Assembly: GCA_036307305.1 (NCBI GenBank)
Contig: JAXJXV010000001.1
Coordinates: forward strand, 4,446-68,445
Origin: SIG607 sp036307305
Lineage (GTDB): Bacteria; Bacillota; Clostridia; Oscillospirales; Acutalibacteraceae
DNA: 64,000 nt
Direction: 5' to 3'
The notes beneath the pieces are model-generated. The model saw only the letters and a program-made list of their open reading frames with translations, did no database searches and was not told where the DNA came from. The translations under genes were made by a program, and so were the position numbers. Below are positions 45,229-54,463 of the stretch, in pieces. Position 1 is the stretch's first letter. Each line of letters begins with the position of its first letter.

Positions 45229-45264
45229 AGCGGACTGTTCGTATTGAACAGTCCGCTTGATTTT
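45229..45264. terminator. Bidirectional terminator between azlD and asnS
   Basis: A perfect 12-base-pair stem (45229-45240 with 45246-45257) around gtatt lies in the gap between convergent genes, with T-rich runs on both sides. It is the first clear rho-independent terminator after the polysaccharide promoter 28.7 kb upstream. Confidence 0.92.
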
Positions 45265-45274
45265 TGCGTTTGAA

Positions 45275-46669
45275 TTAGAATTCTGCAGAACCTGTAGTTC
45301 TTGGGAAAGGAAGTACGTCGCGGATATTTGCGATACCTGTAACATACATTATAAGTCTTTCAAAACCAAGACCGAAGCCCGCGTGTTTAGCACCGCCGAA
45401 ACGACGAAGGTCAAGATACCAGCCGTATTCTTCTTCAGTGCCGCCAATTTCTTCAATTCTCTTAATAAGCAAGTCAAGACGTTCTTCACGCTGACTGCCG
45501 CCGATAATTTCACCGATACCGGGAACTAAGCAGTCGACTGCGGCAACGGTTTTGCCGTCGTCGTTAAGACGCATATAGAAAGCCTTTATCTCCTTTGGAT
45601 AGTTGGTAACGAACAGAGGTTTCTTGAATACCTCTTCAGTAAGGTATCTTTCGTGTTCACTTTGCAGGTCACAGCCCCACTCAACCTTATATTCGAACTT
45701 GTGACCGCTTTTCTGAAGAATGTCAACAGCCTCTGTATAGGTAACGGTAGCAAATTCGGAGTCGATTACGTTTCTTAGTTTGTCTTTAAGTCCCTTTTCA
45801 AAATGAGCCTCAAAGAAATCAAGCTCTGCCTGACAGTTATCGTAGATATAGGAGAGAACGTATTTAAGCATATCACGCGCAAGTTCCATATCATCCTCAA
45901 GGTCTGCAAAGGCTATTTCAGGCTCTATCATCCAGAACTCAGCAGCGTGACGGGCTGTATATGACTTTTCGGCTCTGAAGGTAGGACCGAAGGTGTATAC
46001 CTTTCCGAATGCCATAGCCATAGCCTCAGCCTGAAGCTGTCCCGAAACGGTAAGACTGGTACCCTTGGAGAAGAAGTCCTGTGAATAATCAACGGCACCG
46101 TCCTCGGTTAATGGGGGATTGCCTACGTCAAGAGTGGTAACTCTGAACATTTCACCTGCGCCCTCGGCATCACTTGTTGTAATAAGCGGTGTATGAGCGT
46201 ACACAAAGCCTCTCTCGTTGAAGAACTTGTGAATAGCGTAAGCGGCAACAGAGCGTACTCTGAATGCGGCAGAAAAGGTATTGGTACGGGGACGAAGATG
46301 CTGAATGGTACGAAGATACTCAAGAGAGTGACGTTTTTTCTGCAGAGGATAGTCGGGAGAAGAAGCGCCCTCCACGGTAATGCAAAGGGCTTCAACCTCA
46401 AAAGGCTGTTTCATTTCGGGGGTAGCAATAACCTTACCCTTAACGCATATAGCAGAGCCAACATTAAGCGCAGATATTTCTGCATAGTTATTAATAGCTT
46501 CTTCGTTATATACAATCTGAAGATTTTTAAAGGAAGAGCCGTCGTTAAGCTCTATAAAGCTGATATTTTTAGATTGACGGGAGGTTTTAATCCAACCGCA
46601 AACGGTTACTTCTTTTCCGATGTAATTGTCAGGCGCTTTAAATAAAGCAACAATTTCAGTACGTTTCAT
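45275..46669 (-). CDS. asnS: Asparaginyl-tRNA synthetase
   Basis: Class IIb aminoacyl-tRNA synthetase charging tRNA-Asn. The 464-residue protein has an N-terminal OB-fold anticodon-binding domain (TVCGWIKTSRQSKNISFIEL near residues 22-41) and a catalytic core with class II motif 2 (FRAEKSYTARHAAEFWMIEPE, residues about 228-248) and motif 3 GLGFERLIMYVTG. The sequence is AsnRS-like rather than archaeal AspRS-like. AGGAGATGTTTAT precedes the ATG. Divergent from pcrA. Confidence 0.96.
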   Translation of the reverse strand: MKRTEIVALFKAPDNYIGKEVTVCGWIKTSRQSKNISFIELNDGSSFKNLQIVYNEEAINNYAEISALNVGSAICVKGKVIATPEMKQPFEVEALCITVEGASSPDYPLQKKRHSLEYLRTIQHLRPRTNTFSAAFRVRSVAAYAIHKFFNERGFVYAHTPLITTSDAEGAGEMFRVTTLDVGNPPLTEDGAVDYSQDFFSKGTSLTVSGQLQAEAMAMAFGKVYTFGPTFRAEKSYTARHAAEFWMIEPEIAFADLEDDMELARDMLKYVLSYIYDNCQAELDFFEAHFEKGLKDKLRNVIDSEFATVTYTEAVDILQKSGHKFEYKVEWGCDLQSEHERYLTEEVFKKPLFVTNYPKEIKAFYMRLNDDGKTVAAVDCLVPGIGEIIGGSQREERLDLLIKRIEEIGGTEEEYGWYLDLRRFGGAKHAGFGLGFERLIMYVTGIANIRDVLPFPRTTGSAEF

Positions 46670-46703
46670 ATAAACATCTCCTAAAATACATACATATATA
46701 GGT

Positions 46704-46732
46704 ATTATACACTCTTTTTCTTAAAAGGTCAA
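46704..46732 (-). promoter_or_regulatory. asnS promoter
   Basis: Reading leftward, TTGACC (46732-46727) and TATAAT (46709-46704) are separated by 17 bases, about 35 bases before the asnS start. No T-box leader fits in this short space. Confidence 0.75.
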
Positions 46733-46739
46733 TTTTAAC

Positions 46740-46768
46740 TTGATATATTTTTGCATATATTTTATAAT
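46740..46768 (+). promoter_or_regulatory. pcrA promoter
   Basis: TTGATA (46740-46745) and TATAAT (46763-46768) are 17 bases apart, 35 bases before the pcrA ATG. It lies back to back with the asnS promoter. Confidence 0.72.
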
Positions 46769-46803
46769 ATTATATATTAATTATGTTTTAGGGGTAGCTT
46801 TTA

Positions 46804-49155
46804 ATGACAGATAATCAGTTTTTGACACTGAGAAAAGATATAATACGAAAAGAATTCAGTACTATGAACGAGCGTCAGTTTGAAGCCGTAACCACTGCAA
46901 ACGGTCCTGTACTTGTTCTTGCGGGCGCGGGAAGCGGAAAGACCACCGTCCTTGTAAACAGAATTTCTTATCTTGTAAAATACGGAGATGCATATAACAG
47001 TGAGCTTCTGCCTTTTTTCAGCGATGAACAGGCAGAGCATTTAGAGTTATATTCAAAAGGTCAGACCGATAGCTGTCCTAATTATCTTTTATCGGTCAGT
47101 CCCGTTAGCCCTTGGAATATTCTTGCTATAACCTTTACCAACAAGGCGGCAGGTGAGCTTAAAGAAAGAATTGCCGCAAAGCTTGGCGAGGAAGCCGACG
47201 GAATCTGGGCAGGAACCTTCCACAGTATCTGCGGTAAGATTTTGCGCAGATACGCTTCTCTTATTGGCTATGATTCCAACTTTACTATATACGATACAGA
47301 CGACCAGAAGCGACTTATTAAGGATATACTTAAAAACCAAAGGGTTGACGACAAGGCCTTTCCCGTAAAATATATTATGGGTGAAATTTCATCTTCAAAG
47401 GACAAGCTTATTACACCTGCGGACTATAAACAGAACGCGGGTGTGGATTACCGCAAAAAGATTGTTGCAGAGGTATATGACGAGTATAACAGGCGTCTTA
47501 ATGAAGCTAATGCTATGGACTTTGACGATATGATTGTCAATACCGTAAAACTGCTTCTTGAAAACGAGGATGTGGCTAACTATTACAGAAATAAGTTCCG
47601 TTATATAATGGTGGATGAGTATCAGGATACAAACTATGCTCAGTACGTTCTTGTAAAAACCTTGGCGGAGGGGGAAAATAATATTTGTGTAGTAGGTGAT
47701 GACGACCAGAGTATTTATCGCTTCAGAGGAGCTACTATTGAAAATATTCTTAATTTTGAAGACGAGTATACAAATGCAAGGGTTATCAGACTTGAACAGA
47801 ATTACCGTTCAACCTCCCATATTTTAGATGCCGCAAATGCCGTTATTAAAAATAATAAGGGCAGAAAGGGTAAGACTCTCTGGACCGATAACGGTGACGG
47901 TGCGCCTATTAGCGTACATACTGCGCAGGACCAGATTGAAGAGGCAAAATACGTTGCTGACTGTGTTTTTGAGGATATAAGGAACGGCGGAAAGGCTTCC
48001 TCTCACGCTATTCTATACAGAATGAACGCTCAGTCTGCTGCTCTTGAAAACGTTTTTGCAAGAAGCGGTGTTTCCTATACGGTTGTTGGCGGAACCCGAT
48101 TCTTCGACAGAAAAGAAATTAAAGATATTTTGGCTTATTTACAGGTTATAAATAATCCTAACGATACAGTACGTATTAAGAGAATCATTAACGAGCCAAA
48201 GCGTTCAATAGGCGATACAACGGTGAACAATGCCGTTGCTATTGCCGAAACTCTTGGGATATCGCTTTTTGAGGTTTTGTGTAATGCGGATAATTATGCC
48301 GTACTTAGCCGAAGCGCCGCTAAAATCAAGGCGTTTACTGATTTAATAAACTCCTTTATAACGCTGAGCGAACAGGTGTCTATTCACGAGTTGTGCGAGG
48401 AGGTTATTGCAAAAAGCGGATATATGAATATGCTTATTCTTGCAGGGCCTACCGAGCAGGACAGAATAGAGAATATAAAAGAACTTTCAAGCTCTATCGT
48501 GCAATATGAAATGGAAAATGAAGAGCCAACTCTCAGCGGTTTTCTTGAGGAGGTTGCTCTTGTAAGTGATATAGATTCCCTTGACAGTGATAACGACAGG
48601 GTCGTTATGATGACGGTACACAGCGCAAAGGGTCTTGAATTTGAAAACGTTTATCTTGTTGGTTGGGAGGAAGGCGTTTTCCCGGGCAATCAGTCTATTT
48701 TTGCAGGACAGGCTGAAATGGAGGAAGAAAGACGTCTTGCTTATGTAGCTATAACCAGAGCAAAGAAAAAACTGCATATAACTAACGCTTATACAAGAAT
48801 GCTTTACGGTCAGACAAACCGTAACGTTCCTTCCCGTTTTCTAAAGGAAATTCCTGAGGAGCTTTGCAAAATCAGCGGAATGGCACAGACAAAAGCCGAA
48901 AGATTTACTGTTGAACCGCCTGTTTCTTCTTCTGTTTACGGTAGAAAATCAAGCTTTACGGTATCTGCGCCAAGGTCTGCTTCTACCTCTTCTTCTCAGT
49001 ATAACGTGGGTATGACGGTGGAGCATAATACCTTTGGTAAGGGCAAGATTTTAAGAACGGTTTCTATGGGCAGTGATACGCTTCTCGAAATAGAATTTGA
49101 GAACATAGGTCTTAAAAAACTTATGGCAGGTTTTGCAAAATTAAAAATTATTTAA
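46804..49155 (+). CDS. pcrA: UvrD/PcrA-type DNA helicase
   Basis: Superfamily 1A 3'-5' helicase used in nucleotide-excision and mismatch repair and plasmid replication. The 783-residue protein has motif I LAGAGSGKTTVL, motif II VDEYQDTNYAQ, motif III VGDDDQSIYRFRGA, motif IV LEQNYRST, motif V TVHSAKGLEFENV and motif VI YVAITRAKK. Compared with the B. subtilis enzyme an extra segment (residues about 62-99, rich in acidic and polar residues) separates motif I from motif Ia. The C-terminus has the Tudor-like tail VGMTVEHNTFGKGKI. AGGGG precedes the ATG. Confidence 0.94.
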   Translation: MTDNQFLTLRKDIIRKEFSTMNERQFEAVTTANGPVLVLAGAGSGKTTVLVNRISYLVKYGDAYNSELLPFFSDEQAEHLELYSKGQTDSCPNYLLSVSPVSPWNILAITFTNKAAGELKERIAAKLGEEADGIWAGTFHSICGKILRRYASLIGYDSNFTIYDTDDQKRLIKDILKNQRVDDKAFPVKYIMGEISSSKDKLITPADYKQNAGVDYRKKIVAEVYDEYNRRLNEANAMDFDDMIVNTVKLLLENEDVANYYRNKFRYIMVDEYQDTNYAQYVLVKTLAEGENNICVVGDDDQSIYRFRGATIENILNFEDEYTNARVIRLEQNYRSTSHILDAANAVIKNNKGRKGKTLWTDNGDGAPISVHTAQDQIEEAKYVADCVFEDIRNGGKASSHAILYRMNAQSAALENVFARSGVSYTVVGGTRFFDRKEIKDILAYLQVINNPNDTVRIKRIINEPKRSIGDTTVNNAVAIAETLGISLFEVLCNADNYAVLSRSAAKIKAFTDLINSFITLSEQVSIHELCEEVIAKSGYMNMLILAGPTEQDRIENIKELSSSIVQYEMENEEPTLSGFLEEVALVSDIDSLDSDNDRVVMMTVHSAKGLEFENVYLVGWEEGVFPGNQSIFAGQAEMEEERRLAYVAITRAKKKLHITNAYTRMLYGQTNRNVPSRFLKEIPEELCKISGMAQTKAERFTVEPPVSSSVYGRKSSFTVSAPRSASTSSSQYNVGMTVEHNTFGKGKILRTVSMGSDTLLEIEFENIGLKKLMAGFAKLKII

Positions 49156-49214
49156 TATTTTTATGCTAAAAAAAGTGTATAATGATAAAAACTATATTTT
49201 AGGGTGATATATTA

Positions 49215-50000
49215 ATGGCTTCTTCCAAAGCAGTAAAAGCTACAGCGTTGGCTATATTAAAGGGTAACTGGGGTAACGCTGTTGCTATGGCAATGATTCC
49301 TTTTTGTGCTTCAGTCATAGCCTACCTTATCGGCTCTTTATTAAGCTTGCCTATGGGAACGTTTTCTGCTATAATTGTGATAGCAATAAATCTTATCCTT
49401 TGTGCGCCTTTATGGTTAGGAGCCATTCGCTGTTATTGGCGTATGGCAAACGACGTCAAAGACGGTGTTTCAGAGGTTTTTTACTATTTTTCAGACGTGG
49501 CTTTGTATAAGAGAACACTTTTCTTTTCGTTACGTCTTTTCCTGTTGGTTGCTTTAGGCATAGTAGTAGTATTTATTCCTGCTTTAGCAGTGGATTTTGT
49601 GACGAGTGAGAGCTTTTATACTATGCTTAATATAGCAACGCCCCTGTGGGTGCTTAATCTTAATTTTATATCGGGTATTCTTGGCTTTTTAGGCTTTGCA
49701 GCTTCTATCGCTTATGTAATATGCTTCTTCCTTGCGGCATTTGTTTTTGTTACAAGAGATGATATTGAACCGTCAAAATGCATACGTGAGGGAATGAAAA
49801 TGGCTAAATACACAAAAAATACCTTTTCTTCCTATGTTTTTTCCTTTTTAGGTTGGATACTTTTGTCCTTGTTTTTTGTTCCCGTTATTTTTACGGCGCC
49901 GTATATGCTTATGGCGTATACCGTTGGCTGTCGTTTTGCTGTAGCGTCATATAACAGAATTATTGAAAGCAAGGTTAAGATACCTACGCATGAGGTTTAA
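49215..50000 (+). CDS. DUF975-like multi-pass membrane protein
   Basis: A 261-residue membrane protein with about six hydrophobic segments and the opening AILKGNWGNAVAMAMIPF, which resembles DUF975 proteins; function unknown. AGGGTGATAT lies before the ATG. A TATAAT sequence at 49178-49183 could be a -10 element without a good -35. It is followed after 27 bases by a small DUF5412-like gene, so both may form one unit. Confidence 0.65.
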   Translation: MASSKAVKATALAILKGNWGNAVAMAMIPFCASVIAYLIGSLLSLPMGTFSAIIVIAINLILCAPLWLGAIRCYWRMANDVKDGVSEVFYYFSDVALYKRTLFFSLRLFLLVALGIVVVFIPALAVDFVTSESFYTMLNIATPLWVLNLNFISGILGFLGFAASIAYVICFFLAAFVFVTRDDIEPSKCIREGMKMAKYTKNTFSSYVFSFLGWILLSLFFVPVIFTAPYMLMAYTVGCRFAVASYNRIIESKVKIPTHEV

Positions 50001-50027
50001 GATTTTAAATATTTGGGTGGTATTAAA

Positions 50028-50441
50028 ATGAAATCAAAGCTTAAATATACTATTTATTACCTTGTAGTCTTTGCTGTGTTTTTGGCTAATATAGTGTTTT
50101 TCGTTAAGGACCAGCTCTTTTTCAGTATCAAGGATTTGCCTGGCGCACAGCAAGGTGAGGAAGCAGTTTATTCCGCTTTTTCACCTGATTTAAACAAGGT
50201 TGCAGAGTGCTATACCGTTACTACTCCTCAGGGTGTTGCTGTGAGGGTAGAGCTTGTGACCTATGATGAAAACGTAAACGTTATAGATAAAGAAAATATA
50301 TACTGGGAAGTGGGTAAGGAAAGTGTAATAATCGGCTGGGTTACTTCTGATATTATAACTATCGACTCACGGACTTTAGACCTGAGTAAGAACGAGACCT
50401 ATGACTCAAGAAGAATAGCAACACTTATACAGAAGTGGTAG
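50028..50441 (+). CDS. DUF5412-like small membrane-anchored protein
   Basis: A 137-residue protein with one N-terminal membrane segment (about residues 5-27) and an extracytoplasmic part. The FSPDLNK segment, ENIYWEVGKES and ITIDSRTLDL resemble DUF5412 proteins of Firmicutes, whose role is unknown. I use the ATG at 50028 with GGGTGGT upstream; a TTG at 50013 opens the frame earlier. Its stop codon is the first part of a terminator stem. Confidence 0.65.
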   Translation: MKSKLKYTIYYLVVFAVFLANIVFFVKDQLFFSIKDLPGAQQGEEAVYSAFSPDLNKVAECYTVTTPQGVAVRVELVTYDENVNVIDKENIYWEVGKESVIIGWVTSDIITIDSRTLDLSKNETYDSRRIATLIQKW

Positions 50442-50472
50442 GGAATAGTGTAATATAGCTATTCCCTTTTTT
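50440..50472 (+). terminator. Terminator overlapping the DUF5412-like stop codon
   Basis: A nine-base-pair stem (50440-50448 with 50459-50467) is followed by six T. The left arm begins inside the TAG stop codon. It separates this gene from rlmD, although rlmD begins only about 15 bases later. Confidence 0.85.
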
Positions 50473-50486
50473 ATAGGGTGGAAAAT

Positions 50487-51836
50487 ATGCAAAAAAATGA
50501 TGAGATAATTCTTGACATAACAGACGTTACCGCCGAGGGAAACGGTGTGGGGAAATACGACTCCTTAGCGGTTTTTGTGCCTCAGAGTGCAGTCGGGGAC
50601 AAACTAAAGGTACGTATTCTAAAGGTTAAAAAGAATTATTGCTTTGGTAAAATAATTGAGGTCTTAGAACCTTCAGAAAGCAGATGTGAAATTGACTGCG
50701 ACGTATTTTCTAAATGCGGTGGCTGTGTTTACCGTCATATTGATTATACCTTTGAAGCCTATCTTAAACAAAAGCGCGTGGAAGAAACTATGAAGCGTAT
50801 CGGCGGTATTGATATTGCTTCAAAGGATATACTCACGGGAAGATGTGACAGATACAGAAACAAGGCTCAGTTTCCTGTAAACGAAAATGGACAGGTTGGA
50901 TTTTTTGCTGTTCATTCTCACAGAATAATTCCTTGCGGGGATTGTTTACTGCAACCTGATGAATTTTATACTATAAGCAATATTTTTGAAAAATACATAA
51001 AAACCTATTCTGTTTCATGTTATAATGAGGAAACGGGGAGGGGACTCGTCCGTCATTTGTATTTAAGAAAGGCAACAGCAACTGAGGAAATTATGGTTTG
51101 TGTGGTTATAAACGGTAAAAATTTGCCTAATGGTAAAGCTCTCGTTGATGCTCTTGTTACCGCTTTTCCGCAGAAAATAAAAACGGTTGTCCTTAACGTG
51201 AATACCGAGAAAACCAACGTTATTTTAGGTAAAGAAAATATAGTTTTATACGGAGAAGGTTATATAACCGATATTTTATGCTCCAATAAAATAAGAATTA
51301 ATCCTCTTTCTTTTTATCAGGTGAACAGGGAAATGGCAGAGCGTCTTTACCACAAGGCTCAGGAATATGCCTGTCCCGAGAATAAAACCGTTCTTGATTT
51401 ATACTGCGGCGCAGGAACAATAGGCTTATCCTTTGCAAAAAAGGCTAAAGAGATAATTGGTGTGGAGATAATTGAACAGGCAGTACAGGATGCAAAGTAT
51501 AACGCTCAGATTAACGGTATAAAAAACGCCCGTTTTATATGCGCGGATGCTACAAAAGCTTCTATGCAGTTTAAAGAGCAGGGACTTAAAGCAGATGTGG
51601 TTGTGCTTGACCCGCCAAGAAAGGGCTGTAGCGGTGAGGTGCTGGATATGGTTTCAAACAGTTTTTGTCCGCAAAGGATTGTTTATGTTTCCTGTGACTG
51701 CGCAACACTGGCAAGAGATTGCAAAATTTTAGAAGAAAAGGGATATAAAGTTATAGAGTATACCCCTGTAGATTTGTTTCCGAGAACAGCTCACGTAGAA
51801 GTCTGTTGTTTGTTATCACGAACAAAAGCTATATAA
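50487..51836 (+). CDS. rlmD: 23S rRNA (uracil-5-)-methyltransferase, RlmD/RumA family
   Basis: SAM-dependent RNA m5U methyltransferase. The 449-residue protein has an N-terminal TRAM domain, a [4Fe-4S] site with cysteines in CDVFSKCGGC plus a later CGDC, the SAM motif DLYCGAGTIGLSFA, the DPPRKGC motif and the catalytic-Cys region YVSCDCATLARD. Firmicutes carry several paralogues (RlmCD type), so the exact uridine modified is uncertain. The ATG at 50487 follows AGGGTGG; a GTG at 50478 lies inside that ribosome site. Confidence 0.92.
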   Translation: MQKNDEIILDITDVTAEGNGVGKYDSLAVFVPQSAVGDKLKVRILKVKKNYCFGKIIEVLEPSESRCEIDCDVFSKCGGCVYRHIDYTFEAYLKQKRVEETMKRIGGIDIASKDILTGRCDRYRNKAQFPVNENGQVGFFAVHSHRIIPCGDCLLQPDEFYTISNIFEKYIKTYSVSCYNEETGRGLVRHLYLRKATATEEIMVCVVINGKNLPNGKALVDALVTAFPQKIKTVVLNVNTEKTNVILGKENIVLYGEGYITDILCSNKIRINPLSFYQVNREMAERLYHKAQEYACPENKTVLDLYCGAGTIGLSFAKKAKEIIGVEIIEQAVQDAKYNAQINGIKNARFICADATKASMQFKEQGLKADVVVLDPPRKGCSGEVLDMVSNSFCPQRIVYVSCDCATLARDCKILEEKGYKVIEYTPVDLFPRTAHVEVCCLLSRTKAI

Positions 51837-51894
51837 CAGCTGAATTAAAGCTCGTAAAACGGTTGCAATTTTATGATGGAAAAGGATTGACTAT

Positions 51895-52566
51895 ATGACA
51901 GTAAAGCTGTTTTTTGAAGCAATAATTAAGTTTTTACTTGGAGTTATACTGGTTTGTGCGCTGATTTTTTTACCTGCGGGTACGTTTGACTATTTAAACG
52001 GTTGGCTGATGGTGGGGGTTTTGTTTATCCCTATGTTTTTGGCGGGTGTCGTTATGATGGCTGTAAATCCTCAACTTCTGAGAAAACGTCTTGACGCAAA
52101 GGAAAAGCTTAAAGAACAGGATTTAATCGTTAAGCTTAGCGGACTTATGTTTATGGTGGGCTTTATTGTTGCAGGACTGGGTTTTCGTTTTGGTTGGTTT
52201 ACGTTGCCGAAAGCAGCGGTGTATACAGGTGTATTAATATTTCTTGCATCCTATATTCTTTACGCCGAGGTATTAAGGGAAAATGCGTATCTCAGTCGTA
52301 CTATCGAGGTACAGGAAAATCAAAGAGTAATAAGCACGGGACTTTACGGTATTGTAAGACACCCAATGTACAGCGTTACGGTATTGCTGTTTTTATCAAT
52401 GCCCGTTATACTGGGGTCGGTATATGCTTTAATTGTTTTTCTTTTATATCCATTTTTAATCGCGCAAAGAATAAAGAGTGAGGAAGCTTTTTTAGAAAAA
52501 GAACTTGAGGGTTATAGTGAATATAAGAAAAAGGTTAAATACCGCTTAATTCCGTTTATATGGTGA
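51895..52566 (+). CDS. Isoprenylcysteine/phospholipid methyltransferase-like membrane protein
   Basis: A 223-residue integral membrane protein of the ICMT/PEMT-like family. It has about five hydrophobic segments, and the SAM-binding signature ISTGLYGIVRHPMYSVT lies near residue 144, followed by a cytoplasmic EEAFLEKELEGYSEYKKK tail. Family members methylate isoprenylcysteine, lipids or other carboxylates; bacterial substrates are mostly unknown. AAAAGGATTGACTAT precedes the ATG. It is convergent with the GH13 gene. Confidence 0.85.
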   Translation: MTVKLFFEAIIKFLLGVILVCALIFLPAGTFDYLNGWLMVGVLFIPMFLAGVVMMAVNPQLLRKRLDAKEKLKEQDLIVKLSGLMFMVGFIVAGLGFRFGWFTLPKAAVYTGVLIFLASYILYAEVLRENAYLSRTIEVQENQRVISTGLYGIVRHPMYSVTVLLFLSMPVILGSVYALIVFLLYPFLIAQRIKSEEAFLEKELEGYSEYKKKVKYRLIPFIW

Positions 52567-52567
52567 T

Positions 52568-52601
52568 AAAAAATCAGAGAATTTTAATTCTCTGATTTTT
52601 T
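52568..52601. terminator. Bidirectional terminator between ICMT-like and GH13 genes
   Basis: The stem aaaaaatcagagaa with ttctctgatttttt gives A and T runs on both sides, so it can stop transcription from both directions. The GH13 stop codon (52584-52586) is in the loop. Confidence 0.9.
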
Positions 52602-54452
52602 TAGTATTATGAAATTCTCTTTTGGTATTTTAAGGGTTTTATCTATCTCTGTGTTGCCGTATAGTATAGTTGCATTTTCGAAACCGTCGGGAAGCTCAAT
52701 ATAGGCGTCGTCACACCAACGGTTGACTGCAATGAGCAGGGAACAGGCTTTATCCTGACTTTCTCTTATATAGGCTATATGCCCCATATTCGCATATACG
52801 GGTATGAATTTTCCACCTGCAAAACAAGGATTGCTTCTGCGGATTTCTCCCATAGTTTTGTAAAAATCAATAAGCTCTTGGTTTTCTTTTCCCCAAGGAT
52901 ATGTTTTTCGGCAGAATGGGTCGCCGTAGCCCTCAAGTCCCGCTTCGTCACCGTAGTATACCGAGGGTACGCCTGGGAGGGTATACTGCAAAGCAACAGC
53001 AAGTTTTAAAAACCTTACGGCGTGAATAATTTGCTCGTCGTTTAGCTTCTGAACAGACTGCCAGTTTCTGTCACCGCAGTAGCCGTCGTCAGCTCCAAGT
53101 CTTGTTAAAATTCTCTGAGTGTCGTGGGTGCCTATGTGATTCATAAGTAAATCAACGCTTTGGGGAGGATAGTTTTCGGTTATATCCAGTACGGCATCAA
53201 TAAGCTTTCTTGAATTTTCACCCTTTAAAAAGCTTATTATTGCCTCTGCAAAGGGATAATTCATTACCGAGTCTAACTGGTTGCCTCTTAAAAATCTTCT
53301 TCTGCCGCCTGAACTGATTTTATTGGTTGCATCCTCCCATACCTCTCCGAGCAGAAAAGCCTCGCTGTTTTCGGTTTTAATGGCTTTTCTTACATTGTCT
53401 AAAAATGCGTCGGGAAGCTCGTCTGCTACGTCAAGACGCCATCCCATAACGCCCTTTTTCAGCCAGTATCTAAGCACACCGTTTTCTCCAGTTATAAAAT
53501 CGGTAAAAGAACTGTCGTTTTCATTGGTTTCGGGAAGGGTGGTAATACCCCACCAACTATTATAGGAATCGGGAAAATTCTTAAAGCTATACCACGAATA
53601 ATAGTTGCTGTCCTGACTGTTATAAGCACCTAAATTATCATAGCGGTTGTATTTATTAAAGTAAATGCTGTCGTCGCCCGTATGAGAAAAAACGCCGTCA
53701 AGGATAACGGAAATGCCGTATTCCTTAGCTTTACTGCAAAGCTCTGCAAGGTCGTCTTCGCTACCAAGCAGACTGTCTATTTTCATATAATCGGCGGTGT
53801 TATAACGGTGGTTGCTGTGAGCTTCAAATATTGGATTTAGATACAAAGCCGAAACACCCAAGGAAGCTAGATAATCAAGCTTCTTCGTGATACCCTTAAG
53901 GTCACCGCCGAAATAGTCGTTGCCAAGGGTTTTTATGCTGTTAGTCTGTCTATGCTCAGGCAGAGCTGACCAATCGTTTTCAATGTATCTGTCACTTGGC
54001 ACATTGTTTTTCGATTGTCCGCTGTTATAAAAACGGTCGGGGAAAATCTGATAAATTATTCCGCCTTTAAGCCAGTCGGGCGTTTTATATTCCTTATCAT
54101 ATACTGTTAATTGCCATAAATCTCCGCTGTCTGAAATTATGCCAAGGGAGTGTTCGCTTTTTGTGATTTTGAACTGTCCGAAGTCACTCGTATATCTGAA
54201 ATAATACCAATAAAGCCCCTCTTCAAAGGGGAGGGTAAAGTCATAAAAACGGTAATCCTCAAGCCAGTCGCAAGGGGTAAGAGAATATTCTGTAAAATTA
54301 TTGCAGTTGTCGTTTTTTATGCAAAGCCACACGTTATGTACCTTTGCGTCCTTGTGCAACAGCACACGTAGCCTCAGAGGAGTGTCTGAGGCTACTGCAC
54401 CGTAAACGGATTTATATAGACTGTTTCTCGAATCGAAGGGATAATACTGCAT
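52584..54452 (-). CDS. GH13 alpha-glucan hydrolase, neopullulanase-like
   Basis: Alpha-amylase superfamily enzyme acting on maltodextrins, cyclodextrins or glycogen branches. The 622-residue protein has an N-terminal carbohydrate-binding beta domain (residues 1 to about 125) as in neopullulanases and cyclomaltodextrinases, then the barrel opening GGIIYQIFPDRFYN. Catalytic residues are nucleophile D341 (GWRLDVADE), acid/base E370 (LLGEVWED) and transition-state D444 (HIGTHDTQR). No signal peptide, so cytosolic. It is the second gene after glgP (11 bases), supporting a role in intracellular glycogen or maltodextrin breakdown. AAGGTG precedes the ATG. Confidence 0.92.
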   Translation of the reverse strand: MQYYPFDSRNSLYKSVYGAVASDTPLRLRVLLHKDAKVHNVWLCIKNDNCNNFTEYSLTPCDWLEDYRFYDFTLPFEEGLYWYYFRYTSDFGQFKITKSEHSLGIISDSGDLWQLTVYDKEYKTPDWLKGGIIYQIFPDRFYNSGQSKNNVPSDRYIENDWSALPEHRQTNSIKTLGNDYFGGDLKGITKKLDYLASLGVSALYLNPIFEAHSNHRYNTADYMKIDSLLGSEDDLAELCSKAKEYGISVILDGVFSHTGDDSIYFNKYNRYDNLGAYNSQDSNYYSWYSFKNFPDSYNSWWGITTLPETNENDSSFTDFITGENGVLRYWLKKGVMGWRLDVADELPDAFLDNVRKAIKTENSEAFLLGEVWEDATNKISSGGRRRFLRGNQLDSVMNYPFAEAIISFLKGENSRKLIDAVLDITENYPPQSVDLLMNHIGTHDTQRILTRLGADDGYCGDRNWQSVQKLNDEQIIHAVRFLKLAVALQYTLPGVPSVYYGDEAGLEGYGDPFCRKTYPWGKENQELIDFYKTMGEIRRSNPCFAGGKFIPVYANMGHIAYIRESQDKACSLLIAVNRWCDDAYIELPDGFENATILYGNTEIDKTLKIPKENFIILKKSEN

Positions 54453-54463
54453 AAAGCGGCACC

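Noticed and set aside
46670..46803. Possible T-box leader before asnS
   Set aside because: The promoter lies about 35 bases from the start codon, which leaves no room for a T-box structure.
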